Positions 53,904-63,726 are shown, numbered from the stretch's first letter. The stretch: DNA of 64,000 nucleotides from Citrobacter sp. JGM124 (GCF_018257795.1 NZ_JAERJD010000009.1:1-64000); one strand, 5' to 3'. A program made the numbers and translations. Notes: generated by a model not told the origin, from the letters alone.

Positions 53904-56459
53904 ATGATGAGCAAACTCAAAATAGCAGTTATTGGCAACGGCATGGTGGGGCATCGTTTTATCGAGGACTTACTGGATAAAGCGCCAGAGGATCAATTTG
54001 AGATCACGGTATTTTGTGAAGAACCACGCAAAGCTTATGATCGTGTGCATCTCTCTTCCTATTTTTCCCATCACACAGCAGAAGAGCTGTCCCTGGTTCG
54101 TGAAGGGTTTTATGAAAAGCATGGCGTCAATATATTAGTCGGGGAGCGCGCCATCACCATTAACCGCCAGGATAAGGTGATTCACTCCAATACGGGTCGT
54201 AGTGTTTATTATGACAAGCTGGTTATGGCTACGGGGTCTTACCCCTGGATCCCTTCAATCAAAGGTGCTGATACCCAGGACTGCTTTGTTTACCGGACTA
54301 TTGAAGATCTGAATGCGATTGAGGCCTGTGCGCGCCGCAGTAAAAGTGGCGCAGTTATCGGCGGTGGATTATTGGGGTTAGAGGCTGCTGGGGCGCTAAA
54401 AAACCTTGGCGTAGAAACTCACGTCATTGAATTTGCTCCTATGCTGATGGCCGAGCAGCTGGACCTGATGGGGGGAGAGCAACTTCGCAGTAAAATTGAG
54501 CGTCTTGGTGTGCAAGTGCATACCAGCAAAAATACGCTGGAAATCCTTCACCAGGGACAGGATGCACGTAAAACCATGCTGTTTGCTGATGGTAGTGCCC
54601 TGGAAGTCGATTTCATTGTTTTTTCTACCGGTATTCGCCCTCAGGATAAATTAGCCGTTCAGTGTGGGCTGGAAATAGCTGCCCCGCGTGGTGGTATCGC
54701 GATTAATGATTACTGCCAGACCTCTGATCCTGATGTTTACGCGGTAGGGGAGTGCGCCAGCTGGAATAAACAGATTTTTGGTTTAGTCGCGCCCGGTTAC
54801 AAAATGGCCCAGGTGGTGGCTGATCACCTTCTGGGTACTGATAACCGCTTTGCTGGGGCGGATCTGAGTGCAAAACTGAAATTGCTGGGTGTTGATGTTG
54901 GCGGGATTGGTGATACGCATGGGCGTACCCCTAATGCCCGCAGCTACCTCTATCTGGATGAAAGTAAAGAAGTTTATAAACGATTAATTGTCAGTGAAGA
55001 TAATAAAACGTTGCTGGGGGCGGTACTGGTGGGGGATACCAGTGATTATGGTAACTTGCTACAGCTCGTGCTTAATGGGATTGAACTGCCAGAAAATCCC
55101 GACACCTTGATTCTGCCAGCCTATGCCAACAGCCCTAAATCAGCGATTGGCGTCGATAAGCTGCCGGACACGGCTCAGATATGTTCCTGCTTTGATGTGA
55201 CCAAAGGGGACCTGGTGAAGGCGATAAATCAAGGTTGCCACACGGTCGCAGCGCTGAAAGCTGAAACAAAAGCAGGGACCGGTTGCGGTGGTTGTGTCCC
55301 GTTAATAACTCAAGTACTGAATGCAGAGTTGGCCAAAGCAGGTATCGAGACAAACAATAACTTGTGTGAGCATTTTGCTTTCTCACGCCAGGAGCTTTAT
55401 CACTTAATCCGCGTTGAAAACATCAAGTCCTTTGAACAATTGATCCTGAAATACGGTCAGGGCTATGGCTGTGAAGTCTGTAAACCTACCGTGGCATCCT
55501 TATTGGCCTCCTGTTGGAATGATTATGTTCTGGAACCAGAACTAACACCTTTGCAAGATACCAATGACAACTTCCTTGGTAATATCCAGAAAGACGGTAC
55601 CTACTCTGTTATTCCGCGTTCTGCTGGTGGTGAAATTACACCAGAAGGTTTAATGGAGATTGGGCGTATCGCGCGTGAGTACAATCTTTATACCAAAATA
55701 ACCGGTTCCCAGCGTATCGGGATGTTTGGTGCCCAGAAAGATGACTTGCCTGAGATTTGGCGTCAATTAATCCACGCTGGGTTTGAAACAGGCCATGCAT
55801 ACGCGAAAGCCTTACGCATGGCAAAAACCTGTGTCGGTAGTACCTGGTGTCGCTTTGGGGTTGGGGACAGTGTCGGTTTTGGTGTTGAGCTGGAAAATCG
55901 TTATAAGGGGATTCGCACCCCACATAAAATGAAGTTTGGTGTTTCTGGTTGTACCCGAGAATGTGCCGAAGCCCAGGGTAAAGATGTGGGGATTATTGCC
56001 ACGGAAAAAGGCTGGAATCTCTATGTTTGTGGGAACGGGGGGATGAAGCCACGGCATGCTGATCTGCTGGCGGCGGATCTTGATATGGATACTGTTATTT
56101 CCTACCTTGACCGTTTCATGATGTTCTACATTCGTACTGCCGATAAACTTACTCGTACTTCTGTCTGGCTGGAAAATCTGGAAGGGGGCATTGATTATCT
56201 GCGTAGTGTCATCATTGATGACAAGCTAGGTCTGAACGCGCAACTGGAGAGCGAGCTGGCTCGCCTGCGTGAGAAAGTGGTGTGTGAATGGCGTGAAACG
56301 GTAGAGAGCCCACAGGCCCAGATTCGCTTCAGGCACTTTATCAATAGTTCATTACGGGACCCTAACGTGCAAGTGATTAGCGAGAGACAGCAGCATCGTC
56401 CCGCGACGCCTTATGAGCGCATCCCGGTGACGCTGCTGGATATGGAGGAACAACTATGA
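53904..56459 (+). CDS. nirB: NADH-dependent nitrite reductase, large subunit
   Basis: An 851-residue cytoplasmic enzyme (E. coli 847). The N-terminal pyridine nucleotide–disulfide reductase domain has VIGNGMVGHRFIEDLL and VIGGGLLGLEAAG; a BFD-type [2Fe-2S] domain has ICSCFDVTKGDL ... TGCGGC; and the C-terminal sulfite-reductase-like part has CVGSTWCRFGVGDS and GCTRECAEAQGKD for siroheme and [4Fe-4S]. It reduces nitrite to ammonium with NADH, detoxifying nitrite during anaerobic nitrate respiration. ATG 53904 has GAGG upstream. nirD overlaps its end by 4 bp. Confidence 0.96.
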   Translation: MMSKLKIAVIGNGMVGHRFIEDLLDKAPEDQFEITVFCEEPRKAYDRVHLSSYFSHHTAEELSLVREGFYEKHGVNILVGERAITINRQDKVIHSNTGRSVYYDKLVMATGSYPWIPSIKGADTQDCFVYRTIEDLNAIEACARRSKSGAVIGGGLLGLEAAGALKNLGVETHVIEFAPMLMAEQLDLMGGEQLRSKIERLGVQVHTSKNTLEILHQGQDARKTMLFADGSALEVDFIVFSTGIRPQDKLAVQCGLEIAAPRGGIAINDYCQTSDPDVYAVGECASWNKQIFGLVAPGYKMAQVVADHLLGTDNRFAGADLSAKLKLLGVDVGGIGDTHGRTPNARSYLYLDESKEVYKRLIVSEDNKTLLGAVLVGDTSDYGNLLQLVLNGIELPENPDTLILPAYANSPKSAIGVDKLPDTAQICSCFDVTKGDLVKAINQGCHTVAALKAETKAGTGCGGCVPLITQVLNAELAKAGIETNNNLCEHFAFSRQELYHLIRVENIKSFEQLILKYGQGYGCEVCKPTVASLLASCWNDYVLEPELTPLQDTNDNFLGNIQKDGTYSVIPRSAGGEITPEGLMEIGRIAREYNLYTKITGSQRIGMFGAQKDDLPEIWRQLIHAGFETGHAYAKALRMAKTCVGSTWCRFGVGDSVGFGVELENRYKGIRTPHKMKFGVSGCTRECAEAQGKDVGIIATEKGWNLYVCGNGGMKPRHADLLAADLDMDTVISYLDRFMMFYIRTADKLTRTSVWLENLEGGIDYLRSVIIDDKLGLNAQLESELARLREKVVCEWRETVESPQAQIRFRHFINSSLRDPNVQVISERQQHRPATPYERIPVTLLDMEEQL

Positions 56460-56782
56460 ATCAGTGGAAAAGGGTCTGTCAACTCAGTGATATTTTGCCA
56501 GAAACTGGTGTTTGTGCCTTAGTTGAAGGCGAACAGGTCGCGCTCTTTCGTCCATACCATGATGAACAGATTTATGCGCTCAGTAATATTGATCCCTTTT
56601 TTGATGCCAGTGTGTTGTCTCGTGGATTAATCGCTGAACATCACAATGAACTCTGGATAACCAGCCCACTCAAGAAACAGCATTTTCGACTAACAGATGG
56701 CTACTGCCTGGAAGATGAGTCCCGTTCTATCGCGCATTTTGACACCCGGATAGAAGGTGGCTTTGTCTATGTAAAAGCCTAG
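56456..56782 (+). CDS. nirD: Nitrite reductase small subunit
   Basis: A 108-residue Rieske-fold protein without the iron-sulfur Cys/His ligands, as usual for NirD (E. coli 108). It starts in an ATGA overlap with nirB. It is needed for NirB activity, probably as an assembly or structural subunit. Confidence 0.95.
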   Translation: MNQWKRVCQLSDILPETGVCALVEGEQVALFRPYHDEQIYALSNIDPFFDASVLSRGLIAEHHNELWITSPLKKQHFRLTDGYCLEDESRSIAHFDTRIEGGFVYVKA

Positions 56783-56860
56783 TCCCGTCGCAGGTCAGGC
56801 CGCATTGCGCCTGACCTGATGCTGAAGTTTTATTCAAATGATTTTCAAGAGAAAATAATC

Positions 56861-57637
56861 ATGTTCACTGATACCATCAGTAAGTGTGCAGCAAATGCAG
56901 CACGGATTCAGCGACTCTCATCCTCTCATCCCCTCTCATTCTATGTCAGCGCTATGATGGCGGGTGCTTACGTTGGATTAGGGATTATTTTGATTTTTAC
57001 CCTTGGTAACTTGCTGGATCCCGCACTCAGACCGCTGGTCATGGGGGCTACCTTTGGTATTGCCTTAACCCTGGTGATTATTGCCGGTTCCGAACTCTTT
57101 ACCGGTCATACCATGTTCCTGACATTAGGAGTGAAAGCCGGTACCGTTTCACAGTGTCAAATGTGGACTATTTTACCCCAGACTTGGTTGGGTAACTTAC
57201 TGGGTTCTGTTTTTGTTGCTTTGCTTTATCACTGGGGCGGCGGGGCACTGTTACCTGTGGATACCAGCCTGGTACATACCGCGGCACTGGCTAAGACAAT
57301 GGCACCTGCGACAACACTCTTTTTTAAAGGCGTTCTGTGTAACTGGTTAGTTTGTCTGGCTATTTGGATGGCTATCCGTTCTGAAGGGGCAGCAAAATTT
57401 TTAGCCATATGGTGGTGTTTGCTGGCTTTTATTGCTTCAGGTTATGAACACTCGGTCGCCAACATGACCCTCCTCGCACTATCATGGTTTGGCAATCACT
57501 CTGAGGCTTATACACTCTCCGGGATTGGCCATAATCTGCTGTGGGTAACGCTTGGGAATATGTTCTCTGGAATGGTCTTTATGGGGCTGGGGTACTGGTA
57601 TGCAACGCCTAAAAGTGAACGGCCACAAAAGGCGTAG
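56861..57637 (+). CDS. nirC: Nitrite channel NirC
   Basis: A 258-residue FNT-family membrane protein from ATG 56861 (MFTDTISKCAANAARIQRL); the longer frame is unlikely. Six helices and the FNT motifs AGAYVGLGI, GSELFTGHTMF, KGVLCNWLVCLAIW and SGYEHSVANM are intact. It carries nitrite (or HNO2) across the inner membrane. It is 78 bp after nirD. The expected siroheme synthase gene cysG does not follow here. Confidence 0.95.
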   Translation: MFTDTISKCAANAARIQRLSSSHPLSFYVSAMMAGAYVGLGIILIFTLGNLLDPALRPLVMGATFGIALTLVIIAGSELFTGHTMFLTLGVKAGTVSQCQMWTILPQTWLGNLLGSVFVALLYHWGGGALLPVDTSLVHTAALAKTMAPATTLFFKGVLCNWLVCLAIWMAIRSEGAAKFLAIWWCLLAFIASGYEHSVANMTLLALSWFGNHSEAYTLSGIGHNLLWVTLGNMFSGMVFMGLGYWYATPKSERPQKA

Positions 57638-57701
57638 TTACCCTGATTATTCTCAGTAGAAACAGCATGTCATGGTTGTGGTTTGAGGCGTTTGCTGAAA
57701 C

Positions 57702-57737
57702 AAAAGGCCCGGGCGATTAATTCTCCCCAGGCCTTTT
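57702..57737. terminator. Bidirectional terminator between nirC and the PTS operon
   Basis: The stem AAAAGGCC / GGCCTTTT is flanked by A- and T-runs, so it works in both directions for these convergent genes. Confidence 0.85.
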
Positions 57738-57749
57738 TGCATAAGTGAA

Positions 57750-59006
57750 TTACTTCACGATAAGACCGAGCAAAATACCCACGGCACCAAAATCAGCATC
57801 ACTGAATGTGGTATTGGCAAAACCGATATTTCCCAGTACAGGAAGCAGGAAAACAGGCAGGAAGGTTATTAAGAGACCTTGAGCAAAAGCGCCTAATATG
57901 GCGCCCCGGCGTCCACCTGTTGCATTACCAAATACCCCTGCGGCAGCACCAACAAAGAAGTGAGGTACTACACCAGGGATAATGACAGTCATGTCCATTA
58001 AATAGAGCGCAAACATGCCGATCAGCCCTGCGGAAAAACTGCTCAGGAAACCAACCAGCACTGCATTTGGTGCATAGGGGAATACCACTGGGCAGTCCAG
58101 GGCCGGTTTGGCATTGGGAACCAGCTTGTCTGAGATACCTTTAAAGGCAGGTACGATTTCCGCAATGACCATGCGAACACCTTGCAGAATGATATAAACC
58201 CCTGCGGCGAAGGCGATGGACTGCATGAGTGAGAACATAAACCAGTTCTTGCCACCACTCAGGCTTTTTACCACATCTGAACCGGCAAACAGGCACGTCA
58301 CAACAAAAATGATAAACATGGTAAAGGATATCGCCACCGGCGTATCACGTAAGAACAGCAGACTTTTCGGCACGTTCATGTCTTCAGTCGAATGTTCTTT
58401 ATTACCAAACTTGCTACCGATAAAACCGGCTAATACATAAGACAGGGTAGAGAAGTGCCCCACTGCCACATCGTCGGAACCGGTAACTTTTTTCATGTAA
58501 GGGTGAGCAATAGCCGGGAAGAATACCATTGCGACGCCGACAACCAGGGAACCGATAGCAATCAGTGTAATGCCACTGAGCCCCGCCGTTGCCAAAATCA
58601 CGGCCACCATCATAGACATGAATAAAGTATGGTGACCTGTCAGGAAGATAAACTTCCACGGAGTGAAGCGGGCAATCAAGATATTCACAACCATCGCGAA
58701 AAACATGATCATTGCCATCTCTTTACCAAAGCTTTTTTGTGCCACGGACACAATCGCTTCGTTATTTGGCACCACACCTTGAATATGGAACGCGTGCTGG
58801 AAGATATTGGCAAAGTCCCCCAGTGAAGAGACGACCAACCCGGCTCCGGCACCTAAAATAACAAAACCCATAATGGTTTTTACGGTGCCCTTAATACATT
58901 CTGTCACGGGCTTTTTTTGAGCTATCAGGCCGATTAGTGCGATAAATCCCACCAGAACAGCCGGTTCAGACAGAACATCACTCATTAAAAAACGAAAGAA
59001 ATCCAT
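57750..59006 (-). CDS. PTS IIC component, L-ascorbate (UlaA/SgaT) family
   Basis: A 418-residue integral membrane permease with about eleven hydrophobic helices, beginning FFRFLMSDVLSEPAVLVGFIALIGLIAQKKP and carrying TVKTIMGFVILGAGAGLVV, typical of the UlaA/SgaT family. It translocates the sugar while IIB phosphorylates it. The substrate is not certain: no ascorbate catabolic genes (ulaDEFG) accompany it, and the regulator is LacI-type rather than UlaR. Last gene of the IIA–IIB–IIC unit. Confidence 0.9.
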   Translation of the reverse strand: MDFFRFLMSDVLSEPAVLVGFIALIGLIAQKKPVTECIKGTVKTIMGFVILGAGAGLVVSSLGDFANIFQHAFHIQGVVPNNEAIVSVAQKSFGKEMAMIMFFAMVVNILIARFTPWKFIFLTGHHTLFMSMMVAVILATAGLSGITLIAIGSLVVGVAMVFFPAIAHPYMKKVTGSDDVAVGHFSTLSYVLAGFIGSKFGNKEHSTEDMNVPKSLLFLRDTPVAISFTMFIIFVVTCLFAGSDVVKSLSGGKNWFMFSLMQSIAFAAGVYIILQGVRMVIAEIVPAFKGISDKLVPNAKPALDCPVVFPYAPNAVLVGFLSSFSAGLIGMFALYLMDMTVIIPGVVPHFFVGAAAGVFGNATGGRRGAILGAFAQGLLITFLPVFLLPVLGNIGFANTTFSDADFGAVGILLGLIVK

Positions 59007-59018
59007 AGCCCCTCCCGA

Positions 59019-59306
59019 TTACAACGCGCCTAATTCAGTCAATGCGACGGACAAACGCTCTTTCATTGCTTTTTTGTCGATCATGTTATCCAGGGCGACG
59101 ATCTTGCCACTGACGGCCTGGGCAACTAGCTGTTCAGCAATATCCTTGGTACCAACGAAAATATCACTTGGGGTTCCCTTGGCTGAACCGAGATCAACAT
59201 GATCCACTTCGGCACTCACGGAGAGATCTTTCAGGATATTTTTGATGCTCATTTCCATCATCAGGCTAGTACCCAAACCGTTTCCGCAGACCACAGTAAT
59301 TTTCAT
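59019..59306 (-). CDS. PTS IIB component (ascorbate/lactose-type fold)
   Basis: A 95-residue phosphocarrier with the phospho-cysteine loop KITVVCGNGLGTSLMM (Cys8). It receives phosphate from IIA and passes it to the incoming sugar at IIC. 12 bp before the IIC gene. Confidence 0.92.
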   Translation of the reverse strand: MKITVVCGNGLGTSLMMEMSIKNILKDLSVSAEVDHVDLGSAKGTPSDIFVGTKDIAEQLVAQAVSGKIVALDNMIDKKAMKERLSVALTELGAL

Positions 59307-59345
59307 TTTCTTTCCCCTTAAAATTATTTTTTGTATTGAACGCCG

Positions 59346-59792
59346 TTATTCATAGCGGGCAATAACAGACAGAATGTCTTGCTGCGTTTTGGCATCAAGT
59401 AAAGTGAGTACATCATTTTCGTTGTCGAACAATTGAGCGAGCTGGGAAATAGCCTCGATATGACTATTACTGTCTGTCGCGGCTAAAACGATGAGGAGTT
59501 TTACAGGGTCGTTACCTTCTGAGTTAAAGGTGACACCCTCTGTAATAACTGTTAACGCCATCGAGAGCTTATTAACGCCTTCTTCAGGGCGGGCATGAGG
59601 CATTGCAATACCAGGGCCTACGACGTAGTAGGGGCCGATTGCTTCATGAGAGCGATATATAGCGTCAACATAACGTGGTTCAATAGACCCGTTTTGAATG
59701 AGTGGGGCACATGCAATAGCGATGGCATCACGCCAGTCTTTGGCTTGGTTAACAACCTGAATGACTTCTGAGGTTAACAGTGTTTTTAACAT
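59346..59792 (-). CDS. PTS IIA component (fructose/mannitol family)
   Basis: A 148-residue protein of the PTS_EIIA_2 family. The phosphorylated His66 lies in VGPGIAMPHARPEEGV. It takes phosphate from HPr. First gene of the operon; the spacer upstream holds the CRP-like site and LacI-type operators. Confidence 0.92.
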   Translation of the reverse strand: MLKTLLTSEVIQVVNQAKDWRDAIAIACAPLIQNGSIEPRYVDAIYRSHEAIGPYYVVGPGIAMPHARPEEGVNKLSMALTVITEGVTFNSEGNDPVKLLIVLAATDSNSHIEAISQLAQLFDNENDVLTLLDAKTQQDILSVIARYE

Positions 59793-59851
59793 GATGTTTA
59801 TGACTCTTGATGACTGTTAACCTGAGAGTAGAGTGTTATTCACACCATTAA

Positions 59852-59867
59852 TGTGATGTAAATCTCA
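59852..59867 (-). promoter_or_regulatory. CRP-like site upstream of the PTS genes
   Basis: TGTGA-TGTAAA-TCTCA differs by one base from TGTGA-N6-TCACA in the right half. It lies 60 bp upstream of the IIA start, next to the operators, which suggests catabolite control. Confidence 0.55.
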
Positions 59868-59870
59868 TTT

Positions 59871-59944
59871 GGTAGCGCTATCTGATAGCGCTACCAAAAT
59901 TTGTGATAGCGCTATCATTTATTATCCGATAGCTTTTGGCTATC
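59871..59944. promoter_or_regulatory. Operator cluster for the LacI-family regulator
   Basis: Three near-identical 12-bp palindromes: GGTAGCGCTATC (59871–59882), GATAGCGCTACC (59884–59895) and GATAGCGCTATC (59905–59916). A fourth split site GATAGC-N5-GCTATC lies at 59928–59944. GC at the centre of a palindrome is typical of LacI-family operators. The cluster lies between the divergent PTS operon and the regulator gene, so it probably controls both. Confidence 0.85.
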
Positions 59945-60070
59945 AAGGGGGAAGCCATATACAATACCCATATTAAGTATGCCGCAGAATAAACGTGGTG
60001 TTATCTGTTTGGATGAACGTGTTATGGCCTGTTGAAAAAAAGCAGGATTTTTGGGTGGGCAGGAATCTCG

Positions 60071-61108
60071 ATGGAAAAAACGCGTAAGCGCCGTAATACA
60101 GGACGGGTTACTCTGCAGGATGTGGCTAATTTTGCCGGTGTAGGTTCAATGACGGTATCCAGGGCACTGCGAACGCCGGAACAGGTTTCTGATAAGCTAC
60201 GTGAAAAAATCGAACAGGCAGTAGAAACCCTGGGATATATTCCTAACCGTGCTGCGGGGGCTTTAGCTTCCGGGAACAGTGATATCATCGCGGTTCTTAT
60301 TCCCTCCCTGACCGATAAAGCAAGCTCCATATTTATGCAGGCCCTGCAAAAAATTCTCAATAAAAATGAGTTTCAGCTGTTACTGGGCTGCCACGAATAT
60401 AATCAGAACAAAGAAACAGAAATAGTAATGACACTGCTGCAAAGTAATCCTGCGGCAGTAGTGATATTTGGTTCACAGTTAACAGAGAAAGCCTACCAGC
60501 TCCTTGAGAGGGGGAACATTCCGACAGTTAATGTGGTGGGTTCATATTTTAAAGGGGCGACAATTACCTTTGAAGCGGCACTCTTTGAGTCAGCTTATGA
60601 TGTCACGTGCCATATACTGGATCGAGGCTATCAAAACATAGGTTTTATCGGGGCGCATATGGATAATCGCTTACAACGTCAGCAATTGAATGGCTGGCAT
60701 AAAGGCATGCTGGAGCATTACAAAAATGCGGACCAAACCGTTATCACTACTACGGATTCAGCGAGTCTGCAGTTCGGTCGTTATGCACTGACAGAAATAC
60801 TGCAATCCCAGCCCTATTTAGATGCGGTGATTTGTAGCCATGAGGAGATAGCACTTGGTGTGATATTTGAATGCCAGCGGCGATTGCTGAAAATTCCCGG
60901 TAATATTGCGGTTGCCTGTCTTGATGGCTCAGAGAGCTGTGATCAAACCCATCCCACATTGACTTCTATGCGTATTGATTACCAAAAAATGGGCAAAGAA
61001 GCGGGTAGAATGCTGATCGATCTGCTCAATGATGATGATCGCAACGAGAATGATAAACCACTGAGTCAGATATTCAGTTATAAGTTTGAGCCAAGGCACA
61101 GTACCTGA
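60071..61108 (+). CDS. LacI-family transcriptional regulator of the PTS operon
   Basis: A 345-residue regulator from ATG 60071 with AGGAA five bases upstream; an in-frame TTG at 60032 is less likely. The N-terminal LacI HTH is VTLQDVANFAGVGSMTVSRALRTPEQVSDKLREKI and the hinge YIPNRAAGALASGNSDIIAVLIP. A periplasmic-binding-protein-like effector domain covers about 65–340. It is GntR-like in overall form. It is divergent from the PTS genes and probably represses them through the operator cluster between. Confidence 0.9.
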   Translation: MEKTRKRRNTGRVTLQDVANFAGVGSMTVSRALRTPEQVSDKLREKIEQAVETLGYIPNRAAGALASGNSDIIAVLIPSLTDKASSIFMQALQKILNKNEFQLLLGCHEYNQNKETEIVMTLLQSNPAAVVIFGSQLTEKAYQLLERGNIPTVNVVGSYFKGATITFEAALFESAYDVTCHILDRGYQNIGFIGAHMDNRLQRQQLNGWHKGMLEHYKNADQTVITTTDSASLQFGRYALTEILQSQPYLDAVICSHEEIALGVIFECQRRLLKIPGNIAVACLDGSESCDQTHPTLTSMRIDYQKMGKEAGRMLIDLLNDDDRNENDKPLSQIFSYKFEPRHST

Positions 61109-61387
61109 TGAGAGGCACATTTTTCGTCCAGAACGAACGTGAATAGTATCTGTGCAGTTAATATCCGCACGTATTGATACAAGCATTCCAGTAACATGAC
61201 AGAACCAGTATGACGCCGGTATTCAGAAGGCAGCCCACTTGAAGTTGTGGTAATCAGAATTAAAATACCCTTATTATACATATAGATAAAGCGTTATTAT
61301 TATCAATAACACTGTCAGATACGCTTTATATAGATCCCTATCTTATAATTGTCACTATGATTTTTTTAATTCGGCAGGCGTAACGAT

Positions 61388-62638
61388 ATGGTGTATTTGC
61401 AAAGAATGATGACTTATATTCAAGGTGACCAGATACTTTCTATTGGCTTCAATATTATTTTGTTAGTAGCCGCCTGGATGATAGTACACATTTTATGCAA
61501 ATTTTTTGTCATCAGAATTGTCAGAAGAGTTTTTTTTAGTAGCCAAAAGCAAGGTATCCCTCTCGAAAAAGACCGGCGTATTGCTGAGAAGTTATCTAAC
61601 TTTATTCCCGTATTAACGGTTTATTATTTGCTGCAATTTATGCCTGATATGCCCACGCCATGGATCACAGCGATACATACCCTGTGCGGTATTTTATTTT
61701 TTATCTATCTGTCAGTCTTCTTTAATGAGCTGCTGGATATTATTAATATTTCATATGTACGAAAGGCCAAGCGAAAGAATCACTCTATCAAGGGTTATAT
61801 TCAGATAGGAAAAATTCTTATCCATATTATTGCCGCTATCATGATCCTTGCGGTGATGTCGAATAAGTCCCCCGTGATTATCATTTCCAGCCTGGGGGCG
61901 GCGGCGGCGGTATTGATGTTAGTATTTCAGCACACTCTGTTATCACTGGTCGCCAATGTTCAGCTCTCCTCAAATGATGTATTACAGCTGGGCGACTGGA
62001 TTGAAATGCCAGATAAAAATCTCAGTGGTGAAGTGATTGATATTGCCTTGCATACCATCACCATTCGTAACTGGGACAATACTATTTCGCGGATCCCGAC
62101 GAAGAATTTTCTGACCGAAACCTATACTAACTGGCAGGCCATGTTTTCTTCTGGCTCCCGGCGTATTATGCGCAGCATATTCCTTGACCAGCATTCGGTG
62201 GCTTTTCTTACCCAGCAGAACCTGAAACCGGTACTCGGTTTACGCGGTGTCAGTGAACCACTAAGTCAGTTGGTGGATGGCAGGGATCCTACAGGAATCG
62301 CCGATAGCTGGTTTATCGAAAATGGTCTGACAAACCTGACGTTATTTCGTCACTATCTGATGACATATCTGGCTGAGAGAGAAGACATCGTCAAAGATAT
62401 GTACATCATGGTGCGGACTCTCAAGCCTTCACCGGCGGGTTTACCATTGGAGATCTATTGTTTTACTTCGTCCACACTCTGGATGGGTTATGAAAATACG
62501 CAGTCGGCTATTTTCGAGTATATCATGGCGATTTCAGCGCAATTCTCACTACGGCTCTATCAGTATCCTGCCGGGGGGGATGTAAGATATTCCGTGGGTA
62601 CAGAAAGCCCCGCAGTGTTCCCCCCTCCTGAGGTATGA
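61388..62638 (+). CDS. Mechanosensitive channel, MscS family (YbdG-like)
   Basis: A 416-residue protein, close in length to E. coli YbdG (415). Four or five N-terminal helices are followed by the pore helix ISSLGAAAAVLMLVFQHTLLSLVANVQLSSNDVLQLGDWIEMP and the beta domain VIDIALHTITIRNWDNTISRIPT. The C-terminal LPLEIYCFTSSTLWMGYENTQSAIFEYI matches YbdG. It protects against osmotic downshock as a small-conductance channel. It stands alone, 279 bp after the LacI-type gene. Confidence 0.9.
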   Translation: MVYLQRMMTYIQGDQILSIGFNIILLVAAWMIVHILCKFFVIRIVRRVFFSSQKQGIPLEKDRRIAEKLSNFIPVLTVYYLLQFMPDMPTPWITAIHTLCGILFFIYLSVFFNELLDIINISYVRKAKRKNHSIKGYIQIGKILIHIIAAIMILAVMSNKSPVIIISSLGAAAAVLMLVFQHTLLSLVANVQLSSNDVLQLGDWIEMPDKNLSGEVIDIALHTITIRNWDNTISRIPTKNFLTETYTNWQAMFSSGSRRIMRSIFLDQHSVAFLTQQNLKPVLGLRGVSEPLSQLVDGRDPTGIADSWFIENGLTNLTLFRHYLMTYLAEREDIVKDMYIMVRTLKPSPAGLPLEIYCFTSSTLWMGYENTQSAIFEYIMAISAQFSLRLYQYPAGGDVRYSVGTESPAVFPPPEV

Positions 62639-62741
62639 ATATAATGTGATAAGTATCGGGGATGCCTGGTAAAAAAAGTACCAGCAACTCACGTAATAGT
62701 CAGTTGCTGTTATAATCGTAGTGGCTTTTTACAGTAATAAA

Positions 62742-63176
62742 TTACGCATTGATCACTGATTTAATATTAAGATGATGTGATAGTTCTCGAATGATAATCA
62801 GGTAACTGATGAAGTTTCTATCATCAGGAAATTCACCTTCATGTTTAGGGCTGCCAGAAATAACATCTGCGACACGATTAAATACTTGCTCAAGCTGGGA
62901 CTGTGTTATCACATGCTCTTCCCCGGCAATATGTAAAATCAGCTTCAGATAATCATCAGAACAATTAAACTCCGGTGGCAGGTGGTGTAACTGCGGGGTC
63001 GCCTGAATATGATCTTCAATGGTCGAAATGGCCATTTCGACTTCATAGGGTGAGGGTATTTCACGGTGAAAAAACTGCCGGGAAATAGCAGCGTAGCCGA
63101 TAGGAAGTGAGATCTCTGGCTGGCTGAAACTCACTTTATTTTCACTAATAGTAAAAAAATCCCTGTGCATTATCAC
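62742..63176 (-). CDS. Conserved-looking protein of unknown function
   Basis: A 144-residue soluble protein without signal or membrane helix. Recognisable segments are VSFSQPEISLPIGYAAISRQFFHREIPSPYEVEMAISTIEDHIQ and the acidic C-terminal half. No family recognised. Codon use is like the housekeeping genes, so it is probably real. Its end faces the YbdG-like gene across about 100 bp. Confidence 0.65.
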   Translation of the reverse strand: MIMHRDFFTISENKVSFSQPEISLPIGYAAISRQFFHREIPSPYEVEMAISTIEDHIQATPQLHHLPPEFNCSDDYLKLILHIAGEEHVITQSQLEQVFNRVADVISGSPKHEGEFPDDRNFISYLIIIRELSHHLNIKSVINA

Positions 63177-63726
63177 CCCACCTTTCAGATTATGGCCAGA
63201 CTGTCCAGGTACTCTATCACGAAAGAAGATGATCGGATATCTCCCCTTGTTTCTGTTTAAATCATGGTGAGAAAAATAACTCCCGGTATTTTTCTGTACT
63301 CGGCGGGGTATTCAGTGGTTGCCAGGGCTGGCTACCAGCAGGATGGCATATCAAATTCACACGGCAATACAGAGTCCATTAGCGGTGATTGTTGAATGAT
63401 GACTCGCTGCTTTCGTTAAGGTCTGAGCCATGCCCCTCCAGAGAGGGAACAACGCGATGGCGTAAGACTGAGTGGTTATTTACAGACCTTGCCATGATTG
63501 TCACCAGAATGACGGTTACAGCCAGAACTGAAAATGTACCAGGTTTATCTGTTGTGATCTGGCGGGGAAATAGCGTAACTGTTGATTTTTAGTTAATTTA
63601 TGGTGATGAAATGCGCTTTCTTACGGTGATGACGAATGATGATTTTAATTTTCAGTAAAAATTGGATTTTTTGAAAAAATAGACGATAACTAATGTATGG
63701 GTTAAATAATAACTATAGGATGAGTT
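63177..63726. other. Intergenic region before the chemotaxis receptor
   Basis: A 550-bp spacer with no supported gene; the 67-codon plus frame at 63389–63592 has no family features. It should carry the promoter of the chemoreceptor gene. Confidence 0.5.
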
